From Paramecium octaurelia (Eukaryota; Ciliophora; Oligohymenophorea; Peniculida; Parameciidae), in assembly GCA_905182995.1 (NCBI GenBank), contig CAJJDP010000014.1:733639-772052 (forward strand): DNA of 38,414 nt, read 5' to 3'. Of the stretch, positions 24,248 to 36,400 are shown in pieces. The position numbers were made by a program, and so were the translations under genes. The stretch's first letter is position 1; each line of letters begins with the position of its first letter. The notes beneath the pieces are model-generated. The model saw only the letters and a list, made by a program, of their open reading frames with translations. It did no database searches and was not told where the DNA came from.

Positions 24248-24871
24248 ATGTAAATAATATATTTATAAAAGAGTGCAATTATTATGGTTGTCGATCATGT
24301 CTTAGGATGGAAGTTGTATAAATTGTCTTGACAGCTATGTTGCTTTTAATTCTACAAATTGTGGTTTTAGTAATCTTAATTCTGACATACAACATGTACT
24401 TTATGCAATCCAGGATTCTTTTATAACTAAAAGGCTAAAAAATGTAAAAGTAATATTTACATAAAATATTGTCTAGGAATTGTATAATACTTTTAAATAA
24501 AAAATTGTATATTATTGGATTCGTAAGGAATTAATTGTATAGCTTGTTTGCCATCCTATGCATTACAATCAAATGGCACATGCTAATTTTTAAAAGGATA
24601 CTGTCGTTCAATTTGTTATACCTGCTTGGACACAAATCAAAATTATTGTACTTCTTGCATTGCTGGAGAAGATAAAATTGCATTAGATGGTATCTGCGTA
24701 TGTAAACCAAAATATGGCTTGTTATAATAAATATGCGAACCTTGCTCCACTGGTTTTCGTTTTGATTGTTAACCAGATGATTTTTATTCCTGTATTTCAT
24801 GTAAACCAGGATCAAATAGAATAGTAGTTAATAAGGAATATATTTGTTAACAAAAGCTTTACATTGAATGA
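24248..24871 (+). pseudogene. Cysteine-rich (furin/growth-factor-receptor-like) protein remnant
   Basis: The frame 24386-24871 (161 codons, TGA at the end) holds 21 cysteines in the paired spacing of extracellular cysteine-rich repeats: CTLCNPGFFYN, CIACLPSYALQSNGTC, GYCRSICYTCLDT, YCTSCIAGEDKIALDGICVC, ICEPCSTGFRFDC, CISCKPGSNR. Proteins of this kind are common, often large, surface or secreted proteins in ciliates. Just upstream the same theme is seen in other frames (YYGCRSCL near 24290, then DGSCINCLDSYVAF and STNC near 24305-24370). At least two frameshifts therefore precede the clean part. No ATG or signal peptide is visible in frame. The 5' portion may lie in or beyond the duplicated block. 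No transmembrane segment is visible in this piece. Confidence 0.65.
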
Positions 24872-25700
24872 TAAATCGATTTCCTTTCATAGAATGTGTC
24901 TTTAATGAAACAATAAACGCTAAAATTCGTTAAATAATACACTCATCATATACTTTTGCTTATAAGAATGTAGAAAAGCAAAATTAAACTCCTCCCTAGC
25001 TACTATTTATTTCATTATCATAACTCATAATAAAGAATTCAGATAGAGTCATTATTGGAATTGATAAAAATTTTACCACAAATAATTGTAGTGATATGCT
25101 GAATTACCAATTTACCTTTGACTATGTTATTATTAATGCCAAAAATAAATATTGTGACTTAAAGAATATTTGTATTGGAGACTATTATTAAAAAATAATC
25201 CTTTTGATATTTCTTATCAAGTCAGACCTAAACAATTAATGACTTTCTAAAGATATAAACTTAATAAACAAGTTTAAAGTAGATCATATTTTAATTCTTC
25301 CAAAACGTTAGTTTAGTTCACAGTATTAATTCAGTCAAACTATCAGTTCATACCTATAATATTTAATATCTAATAAAAATCCTCTTAGTAATACTATTTT
25401 TATAAATTTAATAACTCACATGTAAAATAATTAAATAACTTAGCAAAATTTCTGATTTCACTTGCTTTATAAATCCTTTAAAATATGAAATCGTAAACTT
25501 GAAAGTAATGATAATAAATCTTATTATAATCGATGGAAGTAGTTAATGATAAAAAAACTGTTATATTGAATCTAAATAAAAAAGTTGGAGGGATATTTTT
25601 TAGATAATATGATAATCTAAAATAAGGAGATTCTTGCTTATGATAATTGCCTGAGCTTAATTTCAAATAGAAAAGGTTTCAATCCATTAGAGAACCCTAC
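24872..25700 (+). pseudogene. Possible downstream fragments of the cysteine-rich gene
   Basis: Short readable segments follow in changing frames: KEFRQSHYWN near 25030; then 25048-25242 with VIIGIDKNFTTNNCSDMLNY and NAKNKYCDLKNICIGDYY; then a Lys/Ile-rich piece near 25480-25545 ending IDGSSQ and NCYIESKQKSWRDIF near 25555. Cysteines recur and the order suits the ectodomain of the same surface-type protein, but the frames change at least three times. I infer continuation of the same decayed gene from position and direction only. Confidence 0.35.
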
Positions 25701-26209
25701 TTTATAACAGATTTCCCCTATCGATTTAACATAAATTTAATAATTAATCTCAAGCAAATAAGGCCAATCTTTTTGATGATATTTCAGATTCCATTATTAA
25801 AAAAACCACGAGTCTCTCATTATTTTTGGACATTTGTTTCTAATTTCACTTTTTAAACAATTTGTTATGTTGAAGAGTAAGGTTAAGTATCTTCTTCTAT
25901 TCCTAAATAAAATCAATTTCGCCAAATCACTATTCTAAGCTCTTTATATAAATTATTAGAACTTAGATTTCTTCCAAGTTAAAATGCTAATTAAATGCTC
26001 GATTGTCTAAAGATCAGAACTAAAATTAAAAATTAATTGAAATTGTATTTTTATTGATTTTAACTTTGCCTTTAACAACATAATAATCCAAAAAAATATA
26101 TCAAAGAGTTAGAACTCGAGTTCCTATAAAAATTGCATTCCCATATACATTACATAAGCCCACTTACTAAAGAGGTGTAATATTTTGCCTCAAAAATGCT
26201 GGGGGATGA
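25701..26209. other. Stretch without a clear gene
   Basis: The + strand has short open pieces (for example a frame ending at TGA near 26220 with LHSHIHYISPLTKEVQYFAS) but no motif. It lies between two weak fragments of what may be one long decayed gene. Confidence 0.3.
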
Positions 26210-26749
26210 AAGTCGATTGTGATATGCCAATTTCGAAGGAATATAGAAATACTCCAAAATAAAATTTTGAGAATAAATTTATAGGAATTGTCAAATTAAA
26301 TTAAAAAGATAGATAGAAAGACTTGTGGAGGAAACCTCTGTGATAAAGTCGACGAACATTGGTCTAAAAATTTGAATTAAATTGAATCCTAAATCCTCAA
26401 GTACCTGAATCACACTGCCTCTAAAATTCAATAGTTTGGGATTAACCCAATTGAATTGAAGAACTTGTTTATTTACAGGAGATTAAAAAAATAATTTTTT
26501 GGTGCTAAGAAACAATCTATTTCATAAACACGATATTTTGCTGAAGATTGCCAATTTTCAAAACTCTGGTCATTTGAATTTTGTTATAGGACGGATAAAA
26601 TTTAAAATTGCTTATTGAATAGTGTTAAGGAAAAGGGCTTTTGCTTATATGGCTCCGTTTATCTAGTAAATTCCCCTCCCTTTTAAACTTTGAAGTGGCA
26701 AAATTATCAAATTTTCGACTTGTTTTTGAAATTTTACAAATTTTAGTGA
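26210..26749 (+). pseudogene. Unrecognised 179-codon open frame, possibly part of the cysteine-rich gene
   Basis: The frame is free of TGA from 26210 to 26747-26749 and contains CGGNLCDKVDEHWSKNLNQI, FAEDCQFSKLWSFEF and EKGFCLYGSVYLVNSPPFQT. It has six or more cysteines. No ATG occurs in it, so it would be an internal fragment. It could be part of a secreted or surface protein, but no family is recognised and frames of this length occur by chance in this DNA. Confidence 0.3.
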
Positions 26750-29700
26750 AACAATATTAGACTTATCATTTATTAAGAATAGATCTTTATTTAGTTTAAA
26801 TATATTTAAGTTTAAGTGATTTACATTAGGGCCATTAGACTTGAAAGGCCACTTTTACGAAAAATCTTTGCTAAGTAGATATTTTATATTTCAATAATCA
26901 GAGCTAGTCAGCATAAGCTTATTATCATAAACTTAAAGGGGATAGAAGAGGGTCATTATCATTAACATAGAAATCAAAATACAATAAAACTTGACACAAA
27001 ACTTAAATACTTGATTAATTTAAATGATTGTAAGGATGTTAAAGTTTCATATTCTTGTTTGAATAAATCAAATGAAGTTTATGCAAAAAATTACCTTACA
27101 AGCTACTCATGTCAATAATGCAATCGAATAAATATTTCCCCAACTTACATAAAGACTTCAAACATAAGCTAAATGTTAAATATTTATAAAATTTGATAAT
27201 CAGTAATTTTTGTAAAATGAGCATAAATCCTACAATTATACTTATTATTCATTTAAAAAGTTTCGGTTTTACCTAGATGTTTATTTGATTTGGAATCCTA
27301 AAATTTCTATTATCAAAAATGATATAGTATTAATAGGATTTTTACTACTTCTTGATCCATTTAGTATCCAATCTTTAACTTCCTGAAAAATTAAAGTTCA
27401 TAATAATCAAAAACTTAAGTTATTTGTAACTCTATTATGGAATACTTATAATTAACTTAAACTTGATTATAGAAATCTAAGAAAAATAGCTTTCATAATT
27501 TAACAGAGATTTTTGCTGCACAATCAGAAGGTTAGATGTTGAAAATAAAGTGATATCATTCATTAGGAGGTAAACATTGCTATAATAAACACAAGAAAAG
27601 GAGTATTTATACACTAACGCAAATTCTAATATTTAATAATCCATATTAAAGTTGTTAATATGATTAATAAGGACGCTAATATCACGCAGATTCCTTTAAA
27701 AATATAAAACTTATAAATTATTAAAGATGTCAAACAATCCTCTATTGGGATAGCAAACTGTTTTCTCAGTATACATATATTTCATCGTAATGATGCCTTA
27801 AAGTGTTTTCATCACATATTGCATTGCCTGTTCTTCACTTGTAATTCTTTTAAAGAATTTACCTCCTTTTGAAACTTGCTAATTATTTGGAGATATGAAT
27901 TGCTTTATTTGTGACCGCCTATCAATTTTAACACTATATTTTGTTTAATAATATTTTTGATTATTACTAAGTAACTATATAATTTAAGTAGTGGCATGTA
28001 AAAAATAAGTTAAGAGATAATTTGTTGATGCTGCACATAATAATATTTTTCATTCTGCTGCATTTATATTCAGCTATATTAAAATATTATTCACCCTGAA
28101 CAAAATTTAGTGAAACTGCCTGTTCTAAATTTTCAAATTTCTAATCAAAATGGCAATTCATGCATTGATGTTCCAATTCTTATACTTTGGATGCATTATC
28201 TTTGCATTGCTTATTCGAACACAATTGATAAATGCAGAAGTATTTCACTATGAATAAAAGTAAAACCAATGCTAAAGGGAAATAATTGCTGATAATATTA
28301 AGGTTGTAATATTTGATATTCGAATTAATTGAATCTTTTAATATTTTCCTTCGCCTTCTCATGCTTGTTCTAATGCTATGGTCTTGAATTTAAGATGCAA
28401 TAATAATTGGTAGTAATTGCAAGCAATAATATTAAAAGATAAATGGAGGTCCAAACAATTATAAATTTAAAGTCAAATTGTTGTTTTCAAACTTATATGG
28501 ATTATCAGTGATATTGAATTGCTTAGTATAACTTCAAATAATTAATATTTCTATGATTAATGGAACAGTTTGTCTGTTTTTGCGATCGCCAGATGATTAT
28601 AGTGGATGTTAAAAAGTTTAATTTAATAAGCTTGTGGGTATTTTTGTAAAAAAATTCTACTTCCACAAATTATAGCAATTGTAACAGGGCAACTATTTAG
28701 AGATATAGTAAAGGTATTCTTTTATTCAAATGCTTAGCCTTAAGGACTAAGGACATATAATTATTATAAAGGGAGTTGAGATGTTTACAATTTTTGAGTA
28801 AGTAATCAATAAGTGATTAAATATTTAAAAACATTAGTTCTGCTCCTATTCTTCAATATTATTAAAATTAATTCAATAGGAAATAACTTGATTAATATCA
28901 AACAAAAAACCTGAAAAAGAGATTACAAAGATGAAAGTGATTCCATAAGTAAATTTTATAATCTCTTATTTTTGAAAATAACTCAAACATATCTAAGCAT
29001 AATATGAATTAATTTAAATTATTTGGAACAAAGGACCATTATAAATCTATTATGATAAATGTTGATTTAATCAATTTTAGATAAAATTATATTTCAAGAT
29101 TCCTCAAATTTCTATTATTAGATGTCGCTATCCTTATGATCAATTGATGTTAATGTAAAGTTGAACAAACTTTCCATAAATAATGTTATCAAAATGTGGA
29201 AGTATAACTCTTGATCTATAGTAATTGTGTTTCAAACAAAAGTTATTGATTAGTGTTATAAATTCAATCTAGGACACTTAAATAGTGTGAATGCTAATAA
29301 TTATTATGATAATCTGAAATGGAAAAATAATGGGAATTGCAAATGAGTAATTACTACTTAAACACAGTATTAAAAAGTTATGGTAATTTGGAAATAATTA
29401 ACTTTAATTTCTTCATAAATGCATCCGCCGATGTGATACAGTAGGAAATGGAACTTGGGTATTTAATTATTTACTTACAGATAAAAACACAAACCAAATA
29501 TTTAGTGAGTAAAATTTCAATTATAACCTGAATAAATCTTGAGAGGATCTTGATTTGTTATAGAATTTTTGAATAAGTAATTTCTATTGTAAGGTGAATA
29601 AGTAATATGAAAACAGATAAATGGTAAGTCAACTTTTGTCTTTGGAATTATTTTATAGATATAATTTTCATGATAAGAAGAAAATGGCAAATAGATTTGG

Positions 29701-30418
29701 AAGGGATTTTAATAAAATTAAATAATCCATCTTCCCAAATAACAAGCAGGTTTTTTCGATGTTAATTTTAAATTACATCTGTATACAAATATTTAGAATA
29801 ATCGCATCAATTTGGAAATACTAAAAGGAATATAGTACAAGTTTGTGTGTAACACTAAGTTATAGTTTCAGAGACAAAAATTAATTAATTATGCTTAAAA
29901 ACCCTCCGAATATTTATAAGTGGGTTTTATAAAAGTTAAATAATGAATTGCTTTTTTGAAATTGTTAACATCATTTTTTATTTTAGTTAAAAAAGAACCA
30001 GAATCCAAGATGCATTTATTTTATAAAGATTGTAAGATTAAGTCTCTATATTGTATTTTCTGTGTAAAAAATGGCATAAAACTAAAAATAAGATATTATG
30101 CTCTAACTAGGAATTCAAACATCAAAAACAAAAAAGAAAGAAAGTTGACAAAAGGCAATAATTTTCAATAATATTCTCTTGATTACTTGATGTCTGATCT
30201 ACAAGTTAATAACTCTATAAGATTGTAATTGATAAAAAATTCCAAAAGATAAAAAAAACTTATAATTATTAGAACAATTTTAACCTAAAATAGCAGTCTA
30301 TGTAGTTTAATCATAATAGTAACACTTCCAAAGTAGAGCCAAGGTTAAAGACTTTGTATATAGTGAGCAATATAACTAAAATTTTGATTAATAAGATATT
30401 ATTTCTTAAATGTTTAAT
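26750..30418. other. 3.7-kb stretch without a supportable gene
   Basis: Some readable pieces occur on the + strand, such as a frame near 27010-27190 with five cysteines (DCKDVKVSYSCLNKSNEV, YSCQQCNRINIS). A piece near 28565-28700 has isolated cysteines. They may be scattered remains of a cysteine-rich gene but are too broken to annotate. A minus-strand standard-code frame at 28180-28362 has a hydrophobic segment (LALVLLLFIVKYFCIYQL) but no other support. The last few hundred bases are the 3' flank of the TPR gene. Confidence 0.4.
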
Positions 30419-33400
30419 TCATTTCTAATAATTAAATTATGGTGTAAAATTTCTATTGCTTCTAGAATTTTAGTCATCTTATATATTGGTATCTAGTAGA
30501 ATTTATAAGGCATAATCTAAAAATTTATAGAAATAGCATTATACCTTTTCCATTTAAATCTTAATCTATAGAAATTTGGGTATTCTAGTTTTCATAGGCT
30601 AAAAAATCATAAATAGTTAAGAGTACCGTTGCTTATGTACAAGTCATAATGTTCTAGATATTTCTAAATTGCTGTATCATAATTTGGCAAAACATCTTCA
30701 AATCTATTCATTTGTCTTAATGTAATAGCTAAGATATAATAAATATTTAATAATACCTTTGTTTTTATAAATGTCAGAATTTTCTGGATTTTTCTAAATT
30801 GCTAAAACCAAATTTTCCAAAGCGTCTTCAAATCTATTCATTTGTCTTAATGTAATAGCTAAGAAATCATAAATAGTGAATTGTACCTTTGCCATTATAC
30901 AAGTCATAATGTTCTGGGTTTTTCTAAATTGCTAAATCAAAATTTTCCAAAGATTCCTAAAATCTATTCATATGTTTTAATGTAATAGCTAAGAAATCAT
31001 AAATAGTGAATAGTACCTTTGCCATTATACAAGTCATAATGTTCTGGATTTTTCTAAATTGCTAAATCCAAATTTTCCAAAGCTTCTTCAAATCTATTCA
31101 TTTCAAATAATGTCATTGCTAAGAAATCAGAAATCTTTAATAATACCTTTGTCTTTATAAATGTCAGAATTTTCGGAATTTTTATAAATTGCTAAATTAA
31201 AATTTTCCAAAGATTCCTAAAATCTATGCATTTGTTTTAATGTAATGGCTTAGAAATCATAAATAGTTAATAGTACCTTTGCCATGATACAAGTCAGAAT
31301 TTTCTGGATTGTTCTAAATTGCTAAATCAAAATTTTCCAAGGCTTCTTCAAATCTAAACATTTTAAATAATGTCGTTGCTAAGAAATCATAAATAGTCAA
31401 TAGTACCTTTGCCTTTATACAAGTCATAATGTTCTGGGCTTTTCTGAATTGCTAAATCAAAATTTTCAAAAGATTCCTAAAATCTATTCATATGTCTTAA
31501 TGTAATAGCTAAGAAATCATAAATAGTAAATAGTACCTTTGCCTTTATACAAGTCATAATGTTCTGGATTTTTCTAAATTGCTAAATCAAAATTGTCCAA
31601 AGATTCCTGAAATCTATTCATTTGTCTTAATGTAATAGCTAAGAAATCATAAATAGTGAAGAGTACCTTTGCCAGTAAACAAGTCATAAGGTTCTGGATT
31701 TTTCTAAATTGCTAAATCAAAATTTTCCAAAGCTTCTTCAAATCTATTCATTTCAAATAATGTCATTGCTAAGAAATCATAAATACTGAATAATACCTTT
31801 GTCTTTATAAATGTCAGAATTTTCTGGATTTTTCTAAATTGCTAAATCAAAATTTTCCAAGGCTTCTTCAAATCTAAACATTTTAAATAATGTCGTTGCT
31901 AAGAAATCATAAATAGTCAATAGTACCTTTGCCTTTATACAAGTCATAATGTTCTGGGCTTTTCTGAATTGCTAAATCAAAATTTTCAAAAGATTCCTAA
32001 AATCTATTCATATGTCTTAATGTAATAGCTAAGAAATCATAAATAGTAAATAGTACCTTTGCCTTTATACAAGTCATAATGTTCTGGATTTTTCTAAATT
32101 GCTAAATCAAAATTGTCCAAAGATTCCTGAAATCTATTCATTTGTCTTAATGTAATAGCTAAGAAATCATAAATAGTGAAGAGTACCTTTGCCATTATAC
32201 AAGTCATAATGTTCTGGATTTTTCTAAATTGCTAAATCAAAATTGTCCAAAGATTCCTGAAATCTATTCATTTGTCTTAATGTAATAGCTAAGAAATCAT
32301 AAATAGTGAAGAGTACCTTTGCCAGTAAACAAGTCATAAGGTTCTGGATTTTTCTAAATTGCTAAATCAAAATTTTCCAAAGCTTCTTCAAATCTATTCA
32401 TTTCAAATAATGTCATTGCTAAGAAATCAGAAATCTTTAATAATACCTTTGTCTTTATAAATGTCAGAATTTTCGGAATTTTTATAAATTGCTAAATTAA
32501 AATTTTCCAAAGATTCCTAAAATCTATGCATTTGTTTTAATGTAATGGCTTAGAAATCATAAATAGTTAATAGTACCTTTGCCATGATACAAGTCAGAAT
32601 TTTCTGGATTGTTCTAAATTGCTAAATCAAAATTTTCCAAGGCTTCTTCAAATCTAAACATTTTAAATAATGTCATAGCTAAGAAATCAAAATCATTAAT
32701 AATACCTTTGTCTTTATAAATGTCAGAATTTTCTGGTTTTTTCAAAATTGCTAAATCAAAATTTTCCAAGGCTTCTTCAAATCTAAACATTTTAAATAAT
32801 GTCGTTGCTAAGAAATCATAAATAGTCAATAGTACCTTTGCCTTTATACAAGTCATAATGTTCTGGGCTTTTCTGAATTGCTAAATCAAAATTTTCAAAA
32901 GATTCCTAAAATCTATTCATATGTCTTAATGTAATAGCTAAGAAATCATAAATAGTAAATAGTACCTTTGCCTTTATACAAGTCATAATGTTCTGGATTT
33001 TTCTAAATTGCTAAATCAAAATTGTCCAAAGATTCCTGAAATCTATTCATTTGTCTTAATGTAATAGCTAAGAAATCATAAATAGTGAAGAGTACCTTTG
33101 CCAGTAAACAAGTCATAATGTTCTGGATTTTTCTAAATTGCTAAATCAAAATTTTCCAAAGCTTCTTCAAATCTATTCATTTCAAATAATGTCATTGCTA
33201 AGAAATCATAAATACTGAATAATACCTTTGTCTTTATAAATGTCAGAATTTTCTGGATTTTTCTAAATTGCTAAATCAAAATTTTCCAAGGCTTCTTCAA
33301 ACCTAAGCATTTTAAATAATGTCATTGCTAAGAAATCAGAAATCTTTAATAATACCCCTGTTTTTATAAATGTCAGAATTTTCTGGATTTTTCTAAATTG

Positions 33401-36400
33401 CTAAATCAAAATTTTCCAAGGCTTCTTCAAATCTAAACATTTTAAATAATGTCGTTGCTAAGAAATCATAAATAGTAAATAGTACCTTTGCCTTTATACA
33501 AGTCATAATGTTCTGGATTTTTCTAAATTGCTAAATCAAAATTGTCCAAAGATTCCTGAAATCTATTCATTTGTCTTAATGTAATAGCTAAGAAATCATA
33601 AATAGTGAAGAGTACCTTTGCCATTATACAAGTCATAATGTTCTGGATTTTTCTAAATTGCTAAATCAAAATTGTCCAAAGATTCCTGAAATCTATTCAT
33701 TTGTCTTAATGTAATAGCTAAGAAATCATAAATAGTGAAGAGTACCTTTGCCATTATACAAGTCATAATGTTCTGGATTTTTCTAAATTGCTAAATCAAA
33801 ATTGTCCAAAGATTCCTGAAATCTATTCATTTGTCTTAATGTAATAGCTAAGAAATCATAAATAGTGAAGAGTACCTTTGCCATTATACAAGTCATAATG
33901 TTCTGGATTTTTCTAAATTGCTAAATCAAAATTGTCCAAAGATTCCTGAAATCTATTCATTTGTCTTAATGTAATAGCTAAGAAATCATAAATAGTGAAG
34001 AGTACCTTTGCCATTATACAAGTCATAATGTTCTGGATTTTTCTAAATTGCTAAATCAAAATTGTCCAAAGATTCCTGAAATCTATTCATTTGTCTTAAT
34101 GTAATAGCTAAGAAATCATAAATAGTGAAGAGTACCTTTGCCATTATACAAGTCATAATGTTCTGGATTTTTCTAAATTGCTAAATCAAAATTGTCCAAA
34201 GATTCCTGAAATCTATTCATTTGTCTTAATGTAATAGCTAAGAAATCATAAATAGTGAAGAGTACCTTTGCCATTATACAAGTCATAATGTTCTGGATTT
34301 TTCTAAATTGCTAAATCAAAATTGTCCAAAGATTCCTGAAATCTATTCATTTGTCTTAATGTAATAGCTAAGAAATCATAAATAGTGAAGAGTACCTTTG
34401 CCATTATACAAGTCATAATGTTCTGGATTTTTCTAAATTGCTAAATCAAAATTTTCCAAAGCTTCTTCAAATCTATTCATTTCAAATAATGTCATTGCTA
34501 AGAAATCATAAATACTTAATAATACCTTTGTCTTTATAAATGTCAGAATTTTCTGGATTTTTCTAAATTGCTAAATCAAAATTTTCCAAGGCTTCTTCAA
34601 ATCTAAACATTTTAAATAATGTCGTTGCTAAGAAATCATAAATAGTAAATAGTACCTTTGCCTTTATACAAGTCATAATGCTCTGGATTTTTCTAAATTG
34701 CTAAGTGAAAATTTTCTAAAGCTTCATCAAATCTCTTCATTTCAATTAATGTCATTGCTAAGAAATCATAAATAATTAATTACACCTTTGTCTTTATAAA
34801 TGTCAGAATTTTCTGGATTTATCTAAATTGCTAAATCAAAATATTCCAAGGCTTCTTCAAATCTAAACATTTTAAATAATATCATAGCTAAGAAATGAAA
34901 AATAGTAAATATTACCTTTGCATTTATACATGTCATAATGTTCTGGATTTTTCTAAATTGCTAAATCAATATTTTCCATTGATTCTTAAAGTCTATTCAT
35001 TATTCTTAATGTAATAGCTTAGAAATCATAAATACTTAATAGTACCTTTGCCATGATACAAGTCATAATGTTCTGGATTTTTCTAAATTGCTGAATCAAA
35101 ATTTTCCAAAGCTTCTTCAAATCTAAACATTTTAAATAATATCGTTGCTAAGAAATCAGAAACAGTAAATCGTACCTTTGCCTTTATACAAGTCATAATG
35201 TTCGGGATTTATATGAATTGCTAAATCATAATTTACCAAACATTCCTAATATCTATGCATTTGTTCTAATGTAATAGCTTAGAAATCATAAATAGTTAAT
35301 AGTACCTTTGCCATGATATATTTCATAATCTTATGGATTTCTTTAAAGTGCTAAATCAAAATTTTCCAAAGCATCTTCAAATCTAAACATTTTAAATAAT
35401 GTCCTAGCTAAGAAATCAGAAATCTTTAATGATACCTTTGCCTTTATAAATGTCAGAATTTTTTGGATTTTTCTGAATTGCTAAATCAAAATTTTCCAAA
35501 GATTCCTAAAATCTATTCATTTGTCTTAATGTCATAGCTAAGAAATCAGAAATCTTTAATAATACCCTTGTCTTTATAAATGTCAGAATTTTCTGGATTT
35601 TTCTAAATTGCTAAATCAAGATTTTCCAAGGCTTCTTCAAATCTAAACATTTTAAATAATGTAAAAGCAAAGAAATCATAAATAGTTATTAGTACCTTTG
35701 CCTTTATACAAGTCATAGTGTTCTGGGTTTTACTAAATTGCTAAATCAAAATTTTCCAAAGCTTCATCAAATCTATTCAATTCAATTAATGTGATAGCTA
35801 TGAAATGACTCATAGTTAATAGTACCTTTGCCATGATACAAGTCATAATGTTCCGGATTTTTCTAAATTGCTGAATCCAAATTTTTCAAAGCTTCTTAAA
35901 ATCTAAACATTTTAAATAATGTCATAGCTAAGAAATCTTAAATAATTCATAATACCTTTGTCATGATATATTTCATAATCTTATGGATTTTTCTAAAGTG
36001 CTAAGTCAAAATTTTCCAAAGCTTCCTCAAATCTATTCATTTTAATTAATGTCATTGCTAAGAATTCAGGAATAGTAAATAGTACCTTTGCCTTTATACA
36101 AGTCATAATGTTCTGGATTTTTCTAAATTGCCAAATCAAAATTTTCCAAAGCTTCCTCAAATCTATTCATTTTAATTAATGTAATTGCTAAGAATTCAGG
36201 AATAGTTAATAGTACCTTTGCCTTTATAAAAGTTATAATGTTCCTGATTTTTCTAAATTGCTAAATTATCATTTTCCAAAGATTCCTAAAATCTATTCAT
36301 ATGTCTTAATGTAAGAGCAAAGAAATCATAAATAGTTAATAATACCTTTGTCATGATATATTTCATAATCTTATGGATTTTTCTAAAGTGCTAAATCAAA

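Noticed and set aside
28180..28362. Small membrane protein on the minus strand
   Set aside because: Only a hydrophobic run supports it, and both strands are open in this AT-rich stretch.
32614..32856. A stand-alone 80-codon minus-strand gene with two TPRs
   Set aside because: It is a read-through of two TPR exons across the only 3n, stop-free intron of the long gene, ending where the standard code would see a TAG that is Gln here.
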